From the NCBI GenBank assembly GCA_963783355.1, contig CAWANF010000001.1, positions 930,001 to 994,000 on the forward strand: DNA of 64,000 nt, read 5' to 3'. Both the position numbers and the translations under genes were made by a program. The notes beneath the pieces are model-generated. The model was given only the letters and a program-made list of their open reading frames with translations, did no database searches and was not told the origin of the DNA. The stretch's first letter is position 1, and the number at the start of each line of letters is the position of its first letter. Shown one piece after another: positions 19,026 through 28,057 of the stretch. The DNA comes from CAWANF01 sp963783355 (GTDB lineage Bacteria > Bacteroidota > Rhodothermia > Balneolales > DATFMH01).

Positions 19026-20003
19026 TTGAAAACATTAAAAAATATTGGAGTTTATACCAGCGGAGGTGATTCTCCGGGTATGAATGCTGCCGTTCGGGCA
19101 GTAGTTCGTACAGCTAAATATAATGATATAAATATAATTGGTATACGCCATGGTTATCATGGTATGATTGAGGGTGATTTTGTTGAACTGGATGGTTCTT
19201 CGGTATCTAACATTATACAACGTGGCGGAACCATTTTGAAATCAGCACGTTCTGAAGAGTTTCGTACGCCCGAGGGCCGAGAAAAAGCAGCTGCTAAAAT
19301 TAAAGAAGCTGAAATAGATGCTCTTGTTGCTATCGGCGGTGATGGTACGTTCCAGGGAGCAACTAAACTGAATGATGAATATGATATTCCGGTCGTAGGA
19401 ATACCCGGAACTATCGACAACGACCTTGCAGGCACTGACGAAACAGTTGGTTACGATACCGCTCTGAATACCGCAACAGAGGCGCTGGATAAAATTCGTG
19501 ATACCGCAGATGCGCACGACCGTTTATTTCTGGTTGAAGTGATGGGACGAGAAGCAGGGTTTATTGCCCTTGAAACCGGTATTGCCGGGGGGGCCGAGCT
19601 GATTCTTTTGCCAGAGACCTTAACCGAAATCCGGGACATTAAAAATTCTCTGGACGATGTATTTGAAGCACAGCGCCGAAGCAGCCTTGTGGTTGTCGCT
19701 GAAGGCGATGAAACGGGTGGTGCCATCAAACTTGCTGAAAATCTGAAAGATGATTTTTCAAAATATGAGATGAGAGTTTGTATCCTTGGCCACATTCAGC
19801 GTGGAGGAAGCCCTTCAGCCCGGGATCGTGTACTTGCCAGCCGGTTGGGCGCTGCTGCTGTTCAGGCTTTGATAGATGGCCATGAAAATGTGATGGTTGG
19901 TGTTGTAAATAATGAAATTAAAGTGACCCCGCTCAGAAATACATGGTCGAAAAAGAAAAGTATTAATTACGATTTGCTGGAACTCGCAAAAATATTAAGC
20001 TAA
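19026..20003 (+). CDS. pfkA: ATP-dependent 6-phosphofructokinase
   Basis: Glycolytic kinase, 325 residues. ATP loop YTSGGDSPGMNAAVRAVVR at residue 10, GGDGTFQGA near 103 (Gly-Gly-Asp-Gly, as in ATP-using enzymes), catalytic PGTIDNDLAGTDETVGYDTA near 125, and EVMGREAGF near 170. Starts with TTG: the preceding in-frame codons give no better start and MKTLKNIGVYTSGGD aligns with the family N-terminus. Followed after 10 bases by pgi, so the two upper-glycolysis enzymes share a transcript. Confidence 0.97.
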   Translation: MKTLKNIGVYTSGGDSPGMNAAVRAVVRTAKYNDINIIGIRHGYHGMIEGDFVELDGSSVSNIIQRGGTILKSARSEEFRTPEGREKAAAKIKEAEIDALVAIGGDGTFQGATKLNDEYDIPVVGIPGTIDNDLAGTDETVGYDTALNTATEALDKIRDTADAHDRLFLVEVMGREAGFIALETGIAGGAELILLPETLTEIRDIKNSLDDVFEAQRRSSLVVVAEGDETGGAIKLAENLKDDFSKYEMRVCILGHIQRGGSPSARDRVLASRLGAAAVQALIDGHENVMVGVVNNEIKVTPLRNTWSKKKSINYDLLELAKILS

Positions 20004-20013
20004 ATACTTAAAA

Positions 20014-21300
20014 ATGTTAAAAACTGACCTCAGTGATGCCAAAAATTTTGTAGCTGGCGATGACCTCGAAAAAGCTGAAAAAGAGGCATTGAAAGCATTT
20101 CATGCTGTTCAAAGCAAAGCGGGCAAAGGCCCTGAATGGCTGGGTTGGAGATCACTGCTTTCCAATCCAAATGATGCCTTGATTGAACAGATTAGCACGC
20201 TGGCAGAAAAAATCAGGGAAGATGCCGATATTTTCGTCGTTAGCGGTATTGGTGGTTCTTATCTCGGTGCCCGTGCGGTGATCGAGGCTTTAACACCGTT
20301 TTTCGGTAAAAAGAAGCCTGAAATTATTTATGCCGGCCATCATATGAGTGGCAAATATCTTAAACAGTTGCTCGATTACCTGAATGAGAAAAAAGAGGAT
20401 GGCTCAAAGAAGAGTGTCTATTTGAATGTCATTTCAAAATCAGGGACCACCCTTGAAACAGCTCTGGCTTTTCGCATTCTCCGTGAATGGCTGCATCAGA
20501 ATTTTGAGGATGCCAATAAACGTATCTTTTGTACAACCAGCGAAAGTGGGGGCGCCCTGAATAAAATCATCGATGCGGAAGGGTATGAAAAGTTTATTAT
20601 TCCTGATGATGTAGGTGGACGTTATTCGGTGCTGACTCCGGTTGGTTTGCTTCCTATTGCTGTTGCGGGGATTGATATTCGCTCGCTATTTTATGGGGCT
20701 ATCGCTGCCTTCCAGGATTACGAAGAAAATCCTGATGACGTTATTAACTACGCCGCATTGAGATATGCTTTATATACCAAAGGATTTGAGATCGATATAT
20801 TCACCTCTTTTGAGCCGGAATTACGTTCTTTTGGAGGCTGGATGCAGCAGCTTTACGGAGAAAGTGAAGGTAAAAACGGGCAGGGTATGTTCCCGACGGT
20901 TCTAGGTTACTCAACTGATTTACACAGCGTTGGACAGATGGTTCAACAGGGGCAACGAAATATGATTGAGACCTATCTTGTTGTTGAGAAAACACAACAT
21001 CCGCTGAAAGTTGCTGAAGAAGCCGGCAATAGTGATGGTTTGAATTATCTGGCTGGTAAGACATTTCATGAAATAAATGGGAAAGCATATGAAGGCACGC
21101 GGGAAGCGCATATTCAGGGAGGCGTGCCGGTCATTAGTCTGCATCTGAATAATCTTGATGCAAACAGCCTTGGAAGAGTCATATACTTTTTCGAGCTTGC
21201 TATTGCCGTATATGTATATTGTCTTGGCGAAAACCCATTTAACCAGCCGGGAGTGGAAGATTACAAAAAAGCAATGTATCGACTACTTGGCAAACACTGA
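20014..21300 (+). CDS. pgi: Glucose-6-phosphate isomerase
   Basis: Interconverts glucose-6-phosphate and fructose-6-phosphate. 428 residues, the short bacterial form. SIS-fold phosphate-binding segments SGIGGSYLGARAVIEAL near residue 78 and VISKSGTTLETALAFRIL near 142, then the PGI signature GGRYSVLTPVGLLPIA near 205, a catalytic Glu in QLYGESEGKNGQG, and the C-terminal QPGVEDYKKAM. Sits between pfkA and a deoxynucleoside kinase with 6-10 base gaps. Confidence 0.97.
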   Translation: MLKTDLSDAKNFVAGDDLEKAEKEALKAFHAVQSKAGKGPEWLGWRSLLSNPNDALIEQISTLAEKIREDADIFVVSGIGGSYLGARAVIEALTPFFGKKKPEIIYAGHHMSGKYLKQLLDYLNEKKEDGSKKSVYLNVISKSGTTLETALAFRILREWLHQNFEDANKRIFCTTSESGGALNKIIDAEGYEKFIIPDDVGGRYSVLTPVGLLPIAVAGIDIRSLFYGAIAAFQDYEENPDDVINYAALRYALYTKGFEIDIFTSFEPELRSFGGWMQQLYGESEGKNGQGMFPTVLGYSTDLHSVGQMVQQGQRNMIETYLVVEKTQHPLKVAEEAGNSDGLNYLAGKTFHEINGKAYEGTREAHIQGGVPVISLHLNNLDANSLGRVIYFFELAIAVYVYCLGENPFNQPGVEDYKKAMYRLLGKH

Positions 21301-21305
21301 ATTTT

Positions 21306-21956
21306 ATGGCAAACGAGAAAAAGGAAAGCAGTAACCCGTTTATATATGTCGCTGTTGCCGGTAATATTGGTGCAGGCAAATCTTCATTAACAGAATTATT
21401 ATCGAAGCACTATAACTGGCAGGCATTTTTTGAGTCGGTTGATAATAATCCTTACCTGGCCGATTTTTATGAAGACATGCGCCGGTGGAGTTTTAACCTG
21501 CAGATATATTTCCTTTCCAGCCGTTTTCGCCATCAAAAAGAAATATTAAGCCGTTCAATCAGTTTTATACAAGACAGAACGATTTATGAAGACGTTGAAA
21601 TATTTGCCAGGAACCTGCATGAAATGGGTCTGATGAGTGATCGTGATTACAGCAATTACAAGGCGCTTTTCAAGGAAATGGTTGCGTACCTTCAGCCGCC
21701 AAATTTGTTGATATATTTACGGGCTCAGGTCCCGACACTAGTTCGCCAGATTCAATCACGCGGGCGTGAATATGAGAATACGATTCGTATTGATTACCTC
21801 GAACGTTTGAATAAACATTATGAAAACTGGATTAATGATTATCCATATCCGAAGCTGATCATCGATACCGATGATCTTGAATTTGTGCATAACAAAGAAG
21901 ACCTTGGAAAGATCATCGATTTAGTCGACCAAAGGGTGTTCGGATTGTTCCTATAA
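21306..21956 (+). CDS. Deoxynucleoside (dA/dG) kinase family protein
   Basis: 216-residue salvage kinase of the dNK/dCK family. P-loop VAVAGNIGAGKSSLTELL near residue 17, FESVDNNPYLADFYEDMRRWSFNLQIYFL (general-base Glu and substrate region), and QDRTIYEDVEIFARNL with the DRS/DRT motif. Similar proteins are annotated deoxyadenosine or deoxyguanosine kinase. Start 5 bases after pgi. Confidence 0.88.
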   Translation: MANEKKESSNPFIYVAVAGNIGAGKSSLTELLSKHYNWQAFFESVDNNPYLADFYEDMRRWSFNLQIYFLSSRFRHQKEILSRSISFIQDRTIYEDVEIFARNLHEMGLMSDRDYSNYKALFKEMVAYLQPPNLLIYLRAQVPTLVRQIQSRGREYENTIRIDYLERLNKHYENWINDYPYPKLIIDTDDLEFVHNKEDLGKIIDLVDQRVFGLFL

Positions 21957-21957
21957 T

Positions 21958-21989
21958 TTTGCGTTTGAGGTGGATAATAGCTAAATTTG
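21958..21989 (+). promoter_or_regulatory. Bacteroidota-type promoter upstream of DUF177-rpmF-fab cluster
   Basis: TTTG at 21958-21961 is followed after 20 bases by TAAATTTG at 21982-21989, an exact TAnnTTTG -7 box. Transcription would begin near 21996, just before the ATG at 22014. This supports the ATG, not an upstream TTG at 21987, as the start of the next gene, since that TTG lies inside the -7 box. Confidence 0.55.
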
Positions 21990-22013
21990 CGGGCTGTAAT
22001 AATATCCGTCAGT

Positions 22014-22502
22014 ATGATTGAATTTAAAGTAAACGAAATACCGGATGGCAAGTCGGAGCAGGTGCTTTCGATTGATCCAATTCAGATCGATATTGAAGAT
22101 GTAGAGTTGAACAATCTTCAGTTGAAAGTACACTTTGACAAGTCGACAGAGACGATTCGTTTGCATTTTAATGTAATTGCAAACGTAATATTGATTTGCG
22201 ACCGTTCTCTGGATCCGTTTGATTATATTATTGATAGAGATTATGACATCGTTTTCAACGAAGGTGAAGTAGAAGAAATCGAAGATGAACATTCGGCTAT
22301 TCGTTTCTTGAATAGACATGAAAATAAAATAAGGATCGATAAGGAAGTCAGGGATACCATTTTGCTGGGAGTACCGATAAAAAAATTACATCCTAAGTAT
22401 TTGGATGAGAATGGAAATCCAACGGATTTTCAAAAAACATTCTCTGATAAAGAGTATATTGATCCTCGCTGGGAAAAATTAAAATCATTGAAAAAAGATT
22501 AA
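22014..22502 (+). CDS. DUF177 (YceD-like) protein
   Basis: 162-residue acidic cytoplasmic protein of the YceD/DUF177 family, which in many bacteria sits directly before rpmF and is linked to 23S rRNA/large-subunit maturation. Visible features are VELNNLQLKVHFDKSTETIRLHFNV-type beta strands, the single-cysteine segment VILICDRSLDPFDY, and the DYDIVF acidic stretch. The family often has a CxRCL motif; here only CDR remains. Start chosen at ATG 22014 because the alternative TTG overlaps the promoter box. Confidence 0.8.
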   Translation: MIEFKVNEIPDGKSEQVLSIDPIQIDIEDVELNNLQLKVHFDKSTETIRLHFNVIANVILICDRSLDPFDYIIDRDYDIVFNEGEVEEIEDEHSAIRFLNRHENKIRIDKEVRDTILLGVPIKKLHPKYLDENGNPTDFQKTFSDKEYIDPRWEKLKSLKKD

Positions 22503-22525
22503 CCGAGAAGAACTAAGATAAAAGC

Positions 22526-22705
22526 ATGGCACATCCAAAACGTAAAACTTCAAAAGCACGCAGAGATATCCGGAGATCACATCATCATGCTTCGGAGCCA
22601 ACATTAGCTACTTGTCCGAATTGTGGTGCAGCTCACGAACGTCACCGGGCATGCAAGGAATGCGGATACTACAGAGGAAGACAAGTAATTACGGTTAAGG
22701 CCTGA
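22526..22705 (+). CDS. rpmF: 50S ribosomal protein L32
   Basis: 59-residue protein starting MAHPKRKTSKARRDIRRSHH, the canonical L32 N-terminus, with a zinc ribbon CPNCGAAHERHRACKECGYY (two CxxC pairs) and a short basic tail. It lies 23 bases after DUF177 and 33 before plsX, the usual order. The four zinc cysteines are intact, so this is the zinc-replete form. Confidence 0.97.
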   Translation: MAHPKRKTSKARRDIRRSHHHASEPTLATCPNCGAAHERHRACKECGYYRGRQVITVKA

Positions 22706-22738
22706 TACGGCAGACCCGGCCTTAAATCCAGATAATCT

Positions 22739-23725
22739 ATGAAAATAGCTGTTGATGCCGTAGGAGGCGACCATTTTCCGGTAAATCCCGTTGAGGGTGC
22801 AATCCTGGCGACAAATGAAATAGAAGATTTAGAGATATTTCTTGTTGGCCCGGAAGAATTACTGAAGAAGGAGCTAAGCAAACATAACTACGATAAAGAC
22901 AGAATCGGCATCATCCATGCACCACAAATGATCGGTATGGATGAATCACCTGCTAAAGCAGTAAAAACCAAGCCGGAATCGTCCATTGTTGTTGGTTTGG
23001 CATTACAAAAGAAAAAGATGTGCGATGCTTTTGTCAGTGCAGGTAACACCGGGGCTTTGCTGGCTGCCTCAACATTTATATTAGGTAAGCTGGAAGGTGT
23101 AATAAGGCCAACGATTTCTTCTCTTTATCCAACTTTAAAAGGCAACAGGATTCTTGTCGATGCCGGGGCTAACCTGGAAGTGAAACCAGAGATGCTCTAT
23201 CAATTTGCCGTGATGGGAGAAATTTATTCCAGGGAAGTGCTAAAGATCGAGAAACCGATGATTGGCCTCCTTAATGTTGGTGAAGAGGAAGAAAAAGGCA
23301 CGGATGTTCTTAAAGAAACGTTCCAGCTGTTAAAAAATCGTTCGAATTTTGTCGGTAATGTGGAAGGCCGGGATATCCTTTTTGGCAAAGCGGATATCTT
23401 TTTGTGCGACGGCCTTGTGGGGAATATCACGCTCAAATTTGGCGAATCTATTGTTCCTGCGTTTAAGATGATGATCGGCAATGCAATCAAAAAAAATAAA
23501 TTGAACCAGGAAGAACAGGATTTAGTCCTTAAAATAGTTCAGGATGTAATCAGTCCTTTTGATTCGGAAACCATTGGTGGAGTACCCTTTTTAGGGGTAA
23601 ATGGTACAAGTCTTGTTGGACACGGTAGTAGTTCGGCTAAAGCAATCAAAAATATGATTCTTAATGCATCATTGTGCGTCGAGAATATGATAAATAGTAA
23701 AATTGTCTCTTCTCTCAATAACTAA
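22739..23725 (+). CDS. plsX: Phosphate acyltransferase PlsX
   Basis: Converts acyl-ACP to acyl-phosphate for phospholipid synthesis; 328 residues. Begins MKIAVDAVGGDHFPVNPVEG, the conserved PlsX N-terminus, with DAFVSAGNTGALLAAS near residue 95 and CDGLVGNITLKFGES near 220. First enzyme of a fatty acid and phospholipid cluster. Confidence 0.97.
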   Translation: MKIAVDAVGGDHFPVNPVEGAILATNEIEDLEIFLVGPEELLKKELSKHNYDKDRIGIIHAPQMIGMDESPAKAVKTKPESSIVVGLALQKKKMCDAFVSAGNTGALLAASTFILGKLEGVIRPTISSLYPTLKGNRILVDAGANLEVKPEMLYQFAVMGEIYSREVLKIEKPMIGLLNVGEEEEKGTDVLKETFQLLKNRSNFVGNVEGRDILFGKADIFLCDGLVGNITLKFGESIVPAFKMMIGNAIKKNKLNQEEQDLVLKIVQDVISPFDSETIGGVPFLGVNGTSLVGHGSSSAKAIKNMILNASLCVENMINSKIVSSLNN

Positions 23726-23739
23726 TACTCATAGATAAC

Positions 23740-24735
23740 ATGTCGGAAAAAATATATGCCAAAATTACGGCTTTGGGCCGTTATTTACCCGATTATGTAT
23801 TGACGAATGCTGAACTTGAGAAATTGGTTGATACAAATGATGAATGGATAAGAACCCGTACTGGCATTCGGGAAAGAAGAATTTTAAAAGATCCTGATAA
23901 AGCAACGGCTTTCATGGCTGCAGAAGCAGCTAAAGAAGTCTTGGAAAAAAGGGGAATATCGGCAGATGAAATTGATGCCATCATCGTTGGAACCGTAACG
24001 CCGGATTATTTCTTCCCGGCAACAGCCTGCCTGGTTCAAAATATGATTGGAGCCGGCAACGCCTTTGGTTTTGATTTATCGGCAGCCTGTTCCGGATTTC
24101 TTTTCTCACTGACAACCGGTGCTTCATTTATTGAATCGGGCCGCTGTAAAAAGGTTCTTGTAATTGGTTCGGATACGATGAGTGCTATTACCGATTATAC
24201 GGATCGTTCTACTTGTATTTTGTTTGGTGATGCCGCCGCCGCTGTTTTATTGGAGCCCTCTGACGATGATACCGGAATCATCGATTATGTGCAGCATTGT
24301 GATGGTGAAAACGCCGATTGCCTGATTCAGCCTGCCGGTGGAAGCCTGAATCCTGCGACTGTTGAAACCGTACAAAACCGGATGCATTATATTAAACAGG
24401 AAGGGCGCACCGTATTTAAAAAGGCAACTGTTGGAATGGCGGATGTGTCAGTAGAAATTATGGAACGCAACGGATTGACATCTGATGATGTGGCATGGCT
24501 TGTTCCTCACCAGGCCAATCTTCGTATCATCGATGCCACAGCAAACCGTATGGGGTTGAATAATGAAAAAATCATGATCAACATCGATAAATACGGAAAT
24601 ACTACGGCTGCAACGATTCCACTATGTTTATACGATTGGCAGGATCAACTGAATCATGGGGATAATCTTATTTTATCGTCATTCGGAGGTGGTTTTACAT
24701 GGGGATCCATATATGTTAAGTGGAGTATTAAATAA
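23740..24735 (+). CDS. fabH: 3-oxoacyl-ACP synthase III
   Basis: Initiates fatty acid synthesis by condensing an acyl-CoA with malonyl-ACP; 331 residues. Cys-His-Asn triad visible: DLSAACSGFLFSL near residue 114, WLVPHQANLRII near 260, DKYGNTTAATIP near 290. Also TRTGIRERRI at the N-terminus. Terminates on the fabD start codon (1-base overlap), so translation is coupled. Confidence 0.97.
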   Translation: MSEKIYAKITALGRYLPDYVLTNAELEKLVDTNDEWIRTRTGIRERRILKDPDKATAFMAAEAAKEVLEKRGISADEIDAIIVGTVTPDYFFPATACLVQNMIGAGNAFGFDLSAACSGFLFSLTTGASFIESGRCKKVLVIGSDTMSAITDYTDRSTCILFGDAAAAVLLEPSDDDTGIIDYVQHCDGENADCLIQPAGGSLNPATVETVQNRMHYIKQEGRTVFKKATVGMADVSVEIMERNGLTSDDVAWLVPHQANLRIIDATANRMGLNNEKIMINIDKYGNTTAATIPLCLYDWQDQLNHGDNLILSSFGGGFTWGSIYVKWSIK

Positions 24736-25622
24736 TGAAAACAGCTTATCTGTTTCCAGGGCAAGGTGCACAATTTGTTGGAATGGGCAAAAATCATTAT
24801 GATGAAAATGATTCATTTGCTAAATATTTTGAAAATGCAAACGAACTATTGGGTTTCTCTCTGACAGAAATAATGTTTGATGGTCCTGTAGAGAAGCTGA
24901 AACAAACAGAGTTTACACAACCAGCTATTTTTCTTCATTCCGTTGCACTTTTTTCGACTTTGGATGAAACACCTGATGCCATAGCCGGACATAGCCTTGG
25001 GGAGTTTTCAGCCCTGGTAGCCTGTAAAGCAGTCTCTTTTGAAGATGCTTTGTTTATTGTGCGTAAACGCGGCCAATTGATGCAGGAGGCCGGGATTAAA
25101 AATCCGGGAACGATGGCTGCTGTCATAGGAATGGCTGATGATGTTGTGGAACAAGTTTGTGAAGCAGCTTCTACAGATACGGGCGCTGTTGTCATTGCAG
25201 CAAACTATAACTGTCCCGGCCAATTAGTAATTTCTGGTGATGAAAAGGCCATTGATCGTGCAGTTGAGCTTCTTAAGGAGAAAGGTTGCAAACTTGCTAA
25301 AAAATTACCGGTTAGTGGGGCTTTTCATTCACCTTTGATGAAGCCTGCATATGAAGGTTTAAAAGAAAATCTAGAAAAACTGAATATTAAAGTTCCGGTT
25401 TGCCCGATTTATTCAAACTATACGGCTAAACCGACGACCGATCCGGAAGAAATCAGAAGTAATTTATTGAATCAATTGTTGAATCCTGTGCGATGGACAC
25501 AAACGATGATTAATATGCAGACCGATGATATTAGTAACTTTGTGGAAGTTGGCCCGGGGAAGGTGTTGCAGGGTTTGGTTAAACGAACATTAAAAGAAAT
25601 TGAAACAACCGGACATCAATAA
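24735..25622 (+). CDS. fabD: Malonyl-CoA:ACP transacylase
   Basis: Loads malonate onto ACP; 295 residues. YLFPGQGAQFVGMG at the N-terminus, catalytic Ser in IAGHSLGEFSALVA near residue 82, and His in GAFHSPLM near residue 196. Overlaps fabH by one base and precedes fabG by 12. Confidence 0.97.
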   Translation: MKTAYLFPGQGAQFVGMGKNHYDENDSFAKYFENANELLGFSLTEIMFDGPVEKLKQTEFTQPAIFLHSVALFSTLDETPDAIAGHSLGEFSALVACKAVSFEDALFIVRKRGQLMQEAGIKNPGTMAAVIGMADDVVEQVCEAASTDTGAVVIAANYNCPGQLVISGDEKAIDRAVELLKEKGCKLAKKLPVSGAFHSPLMKPAYEGLKENLEKLNIKVPVCPIYSNYTAKPTTDPEEIRSNLLNQLLNPVRWTQTMINMQTDDISNFVEVGPGKVLQGLVKRTLKEIETTGHQ

Positions 25623-25634
25623 ACGAAATTATTT

Positions 25635-26384
25635 ATGAGCTTTAGTTTGAGCGGAAAAACTTGTTTAGTAACGGGTGGAGGGCGAGGAATCGGAAAAGCC
25701 ATCGCTCTCGGTCTGGCAAAAGCCGGTGCTGATGTTGCCATTACTTATTCCAGATCAGAAGAAGCTGCGAATGCTGTAAAAGAAGAAATTGAAAACCTGG
25801 GCAGAAAGTCACTGGCCATCCAGGCGGATGCTGTTAATTTCGCACGAGCCGAAGAAGTCATTAGCACGATCGTTGATGCCTGGGGAAAACTTGATATTTT
25901 AGTCAATAATGCCGGTATCACAAAAGATACGTTGGTATTACGGATGAACGAAGAACAGTGGGATGCTGTTATCACAACCAACCTGAAAAGTGTTTTTAAT
26001 TATAGCAAAGCAGCTGTTAAACCGATGATGAGAAACAGGGCAGGTGCTATTATCAATATAGGTTCGGTTGTTGGAATAATAGGAAATCCAGGTCAGACTA
26101 ATTACTCAGCTTCAAAGGCCGGAATTATCGGGTTTTCAAAATCCCTGGCCAAGGAAGTCGGTTCCCGTAATATCAGGGTTAATGTTGTGGCACCTGGTTA
26201 TATTGAAACGGAAATGACTGAAAATTTAGGCGAAAAAGTTTTAGAAGCTATGAAAACTGCAACACCATTAGGGCGGACAGGTTCTGCAGAAGATGTTGCA
26301 AACGCTGTTATTTTCTTGTCTTCTGATGCAAGTTCGTATATTACGGGCGATGTGCTGAAAGTAGATGGCGGCATGGCTATGTAA
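25635..26384 (+). CDS. fabG: 3-oxoacyl-ACP reductase
   Basis: NADPH-dependent short-chain dehydrogenase, 249 residues. Cofactor loop TGGGRGIGKAIALGLA at residue 14, NNAGIT near 90, catalytic Ser in INIGSVVGIIGNPGQ, Tyr and Lys in YSASKAGIIGFSKSLA near 155, and VAPGYIETEMTE. Context in the fab cluster fixes the role. Confidence 0.97.
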   Translation: MSFSLSGKTCLVTGGGRGIGKAIALGLAKAGADVAITYSRSEEAANAVKEEIENLGRKSLAIQADAVNFARAEEVISTIVDAWGKLDILVNNAGITKDTLVLRMNEEQWDAVITTNLKSVFNYSKAAVKPMMRNRAGAIINIGSVVGIIGNPGQTNYSASKAGIIGFSKSLAKEVGSRNIRVNVVAPGYIETEMTENLGEKVLEAMKTATPLGRTGSAEDVANAVIFLSSDASSYITGDVLKVDGGMAM

Positions 26385-26534
26385 GTAAACGCAATACTTT
26401 GAATTAAAAAATTGCGCTTACTAGAATCAATTTTTATTATTTATCGATTTAAAAAAGTATTTTCAGACAGTCTTTTTTAATCGTTTATAACGTACGTAAA
26501 CTTACTATAAACAATACATAAACAAGGAAAGGAT

Positions 26535-26774
26535 ATGGCACAAGATATTGATGCTAAAGTAAAATCTATCATTGTTGACAAACTCGGTGTTGACGAAGCT
26601 GAAGTTACTCCTGAAGCTAATTTCACAAACGATTTAGGTGCCGATTCATTAGATACGGTTGAATTGATCATGGAATTTGAAAAAGAATTCGATATCAGTA
26701 TTCCTGATGAAGATGCTGAAAATATCGCCACCGTTGAAGATGCTGTTAAATACATTCAAAGTAGAAAATCTTAA
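26535..26774 (+). CDS. acpP: Acyl carrier protein
   Basis: 79-residue acidic helical carrier. The phosphopantetheine serine is in DLGADSLDTVELIMEFE near residue 39. A strong AAGGAAAGGAT ribosome-binding sequence precedes the ATG, stronger than most here, as expected of an abundant protein. A 150-base AT-rich gap after fabG probably holds an extra promoter, though I cannot pinpoint it. Confidence 0.98.
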   Translation: MAQDIDAKVKSIIVDKLGVDEAEVTPEANFTNDLGADSLDTVELIMEFEKEFDISIPDEDAENIATVEDAVKYIQSRKS

Positions 26775-26805
26775 TATCATAGATCGCCTACTCAAATAAT
26801 ACATC

Positions 26806-28050
26806 ATGTCAAATCGAAGAGTTGTTATAACGGGAATAGGTGCTTTAACACCGGTTGGTAAAGATGCCCCTGAATTTTGGAATGGATTAATATCTGGAAA
26901 AAGTGGTGCGAGGGCTATTGAGCACTTCGACACCACTAACTTTCCAACTAAATTTGCCGCTCAAATAGATGATTATAATGCTGACGACTACCTCGATTCT
27001 AAGACGGCACGTCGCATGGATCGTTTTTGTCAGTATGCTATGGTCGCTTCTGATGAGGCTGTCAGGGACTCCGGTGTTGATCTGGAGAATATTGACAAGG
27101 ACAGGGTATCTGTCATCGTGGGATCCGGTATTGGAGGAATGGACACTTTCACAAAGCAATGTATTGCTTATGAAGAACGTGGTCCGAGGGCAGTTTCCCC
27201 ATTCTTTATTCCAATGTTGATCCCGGATATAGCCTCTGGTCAAATCTCTATTAAATACGGTTTTCGCGGACCAAATTACTGCGTGGTTTCAGCTTGCGCT
27301 ACCGGTTCTCATAGTATCGGTTTGGCATACGACGCCATTCGGTATGGGCAGAGTGAATATGCATTATGTGGCGGAGCCGAAGCACCTATTATTGAAATGG
27401 GAGTTGCCGGTTTCAACTCGATGAGAGCTATGTCGACCCGAAATGATTCTCCGGAAACGGCATCTCGTCCATTCGACAAAACAAGAGACGGATTTGTATT
27501 AGGTGAAGGATCCGGTATCCTGTTTTTAGAAGAATACGAGTCGGCAAAAAAACGCGGGGCCAGAATTTATGCTGAAGTTGTAGGCTATGGTTTTTCTGCT
27601 GATGCACATCATATTACCGCTCCTGATCCCGAAGGAAATGGGGTCATTCTCGCAATGAAAGCTGCTTTAAAAGCGGCTGATATCAGGCCGGAAGATGTGG
27701 ACCACATCAATATGCATGGAACGTCAACTCCGCTTGGTGATATTGCAGAGACGAACTCTATTAAAAAAGTATTCGGAGATCATGCTTATAAAATTAATTT
27801 GAATTCAACTAAGTCCATGACAGGACATATGTTGGGTGCGGCTGGATCTGTAGAGTCCATTGCGGCAGTAATGGCGATATATCATGGAATCATTCCGCCA
27901 ACCATTAATTACGTAACACCGGATCCGGAATGTGATTTGAATTATACCGTAAATGAATCCGTAGTACGTGATGTACGGTATGCTATAAATAATGCATTCG
28001 GATTTGGCGGGCATAATACTTCGCTTGTTTTTAAAAAATTTGAAGAATGA
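26806..28050 (+). CDS. fabF: 3-oxoacyl-ACP synthase II
   Basis: Elongating condensing enzyme, 414 residues. Cys-His-His triad: VVSACATGSHSIG near residue 164, NMHGTSTPLGD near 304, KSMTGHMLGAAG near 341. Starts MSNRRVVITGIGALTPVG. Follows acpP by 31 bases and precedes rnc by 7. Confidence 0.98.
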   Translation: MSNRRVVITGIGALTPVGKDAPEFWNGLISGKSGARAIEHFDTTNFPTKFAAQIDDYNADDYLDSKTARRMDRFCQYAMVASDEAVRDSGVDLENIDKDRVSVIVGSGIGGMDTFTKQCIAYEERGPRAVSPFFIPMLIPDIASGQISIKYGFRGPNYCVVSACATGSHSIGLAYDAIRYGQSEYALCGGAEAPIIEMGVAGFNSMRAMSTRNDSPETASRPFDKTRDGFVLGEGSGILFLEEYESAKKRGARIYAEVVGYGFSADAHHITAPDPEGNGVILAMKAALKAADIRPEDVDHINMHGTSTPLGDIAETNSIKKVFGDHAYKINLNSTKSMTGHMLGAAGSVESIAAVMAIYHGIIPPTINYVTPDPECDLNYTVNESVVRDVRYAINNAFGFGGHNTSLVFKKFEE

Positions 28051-28057
28051 TATTAAA

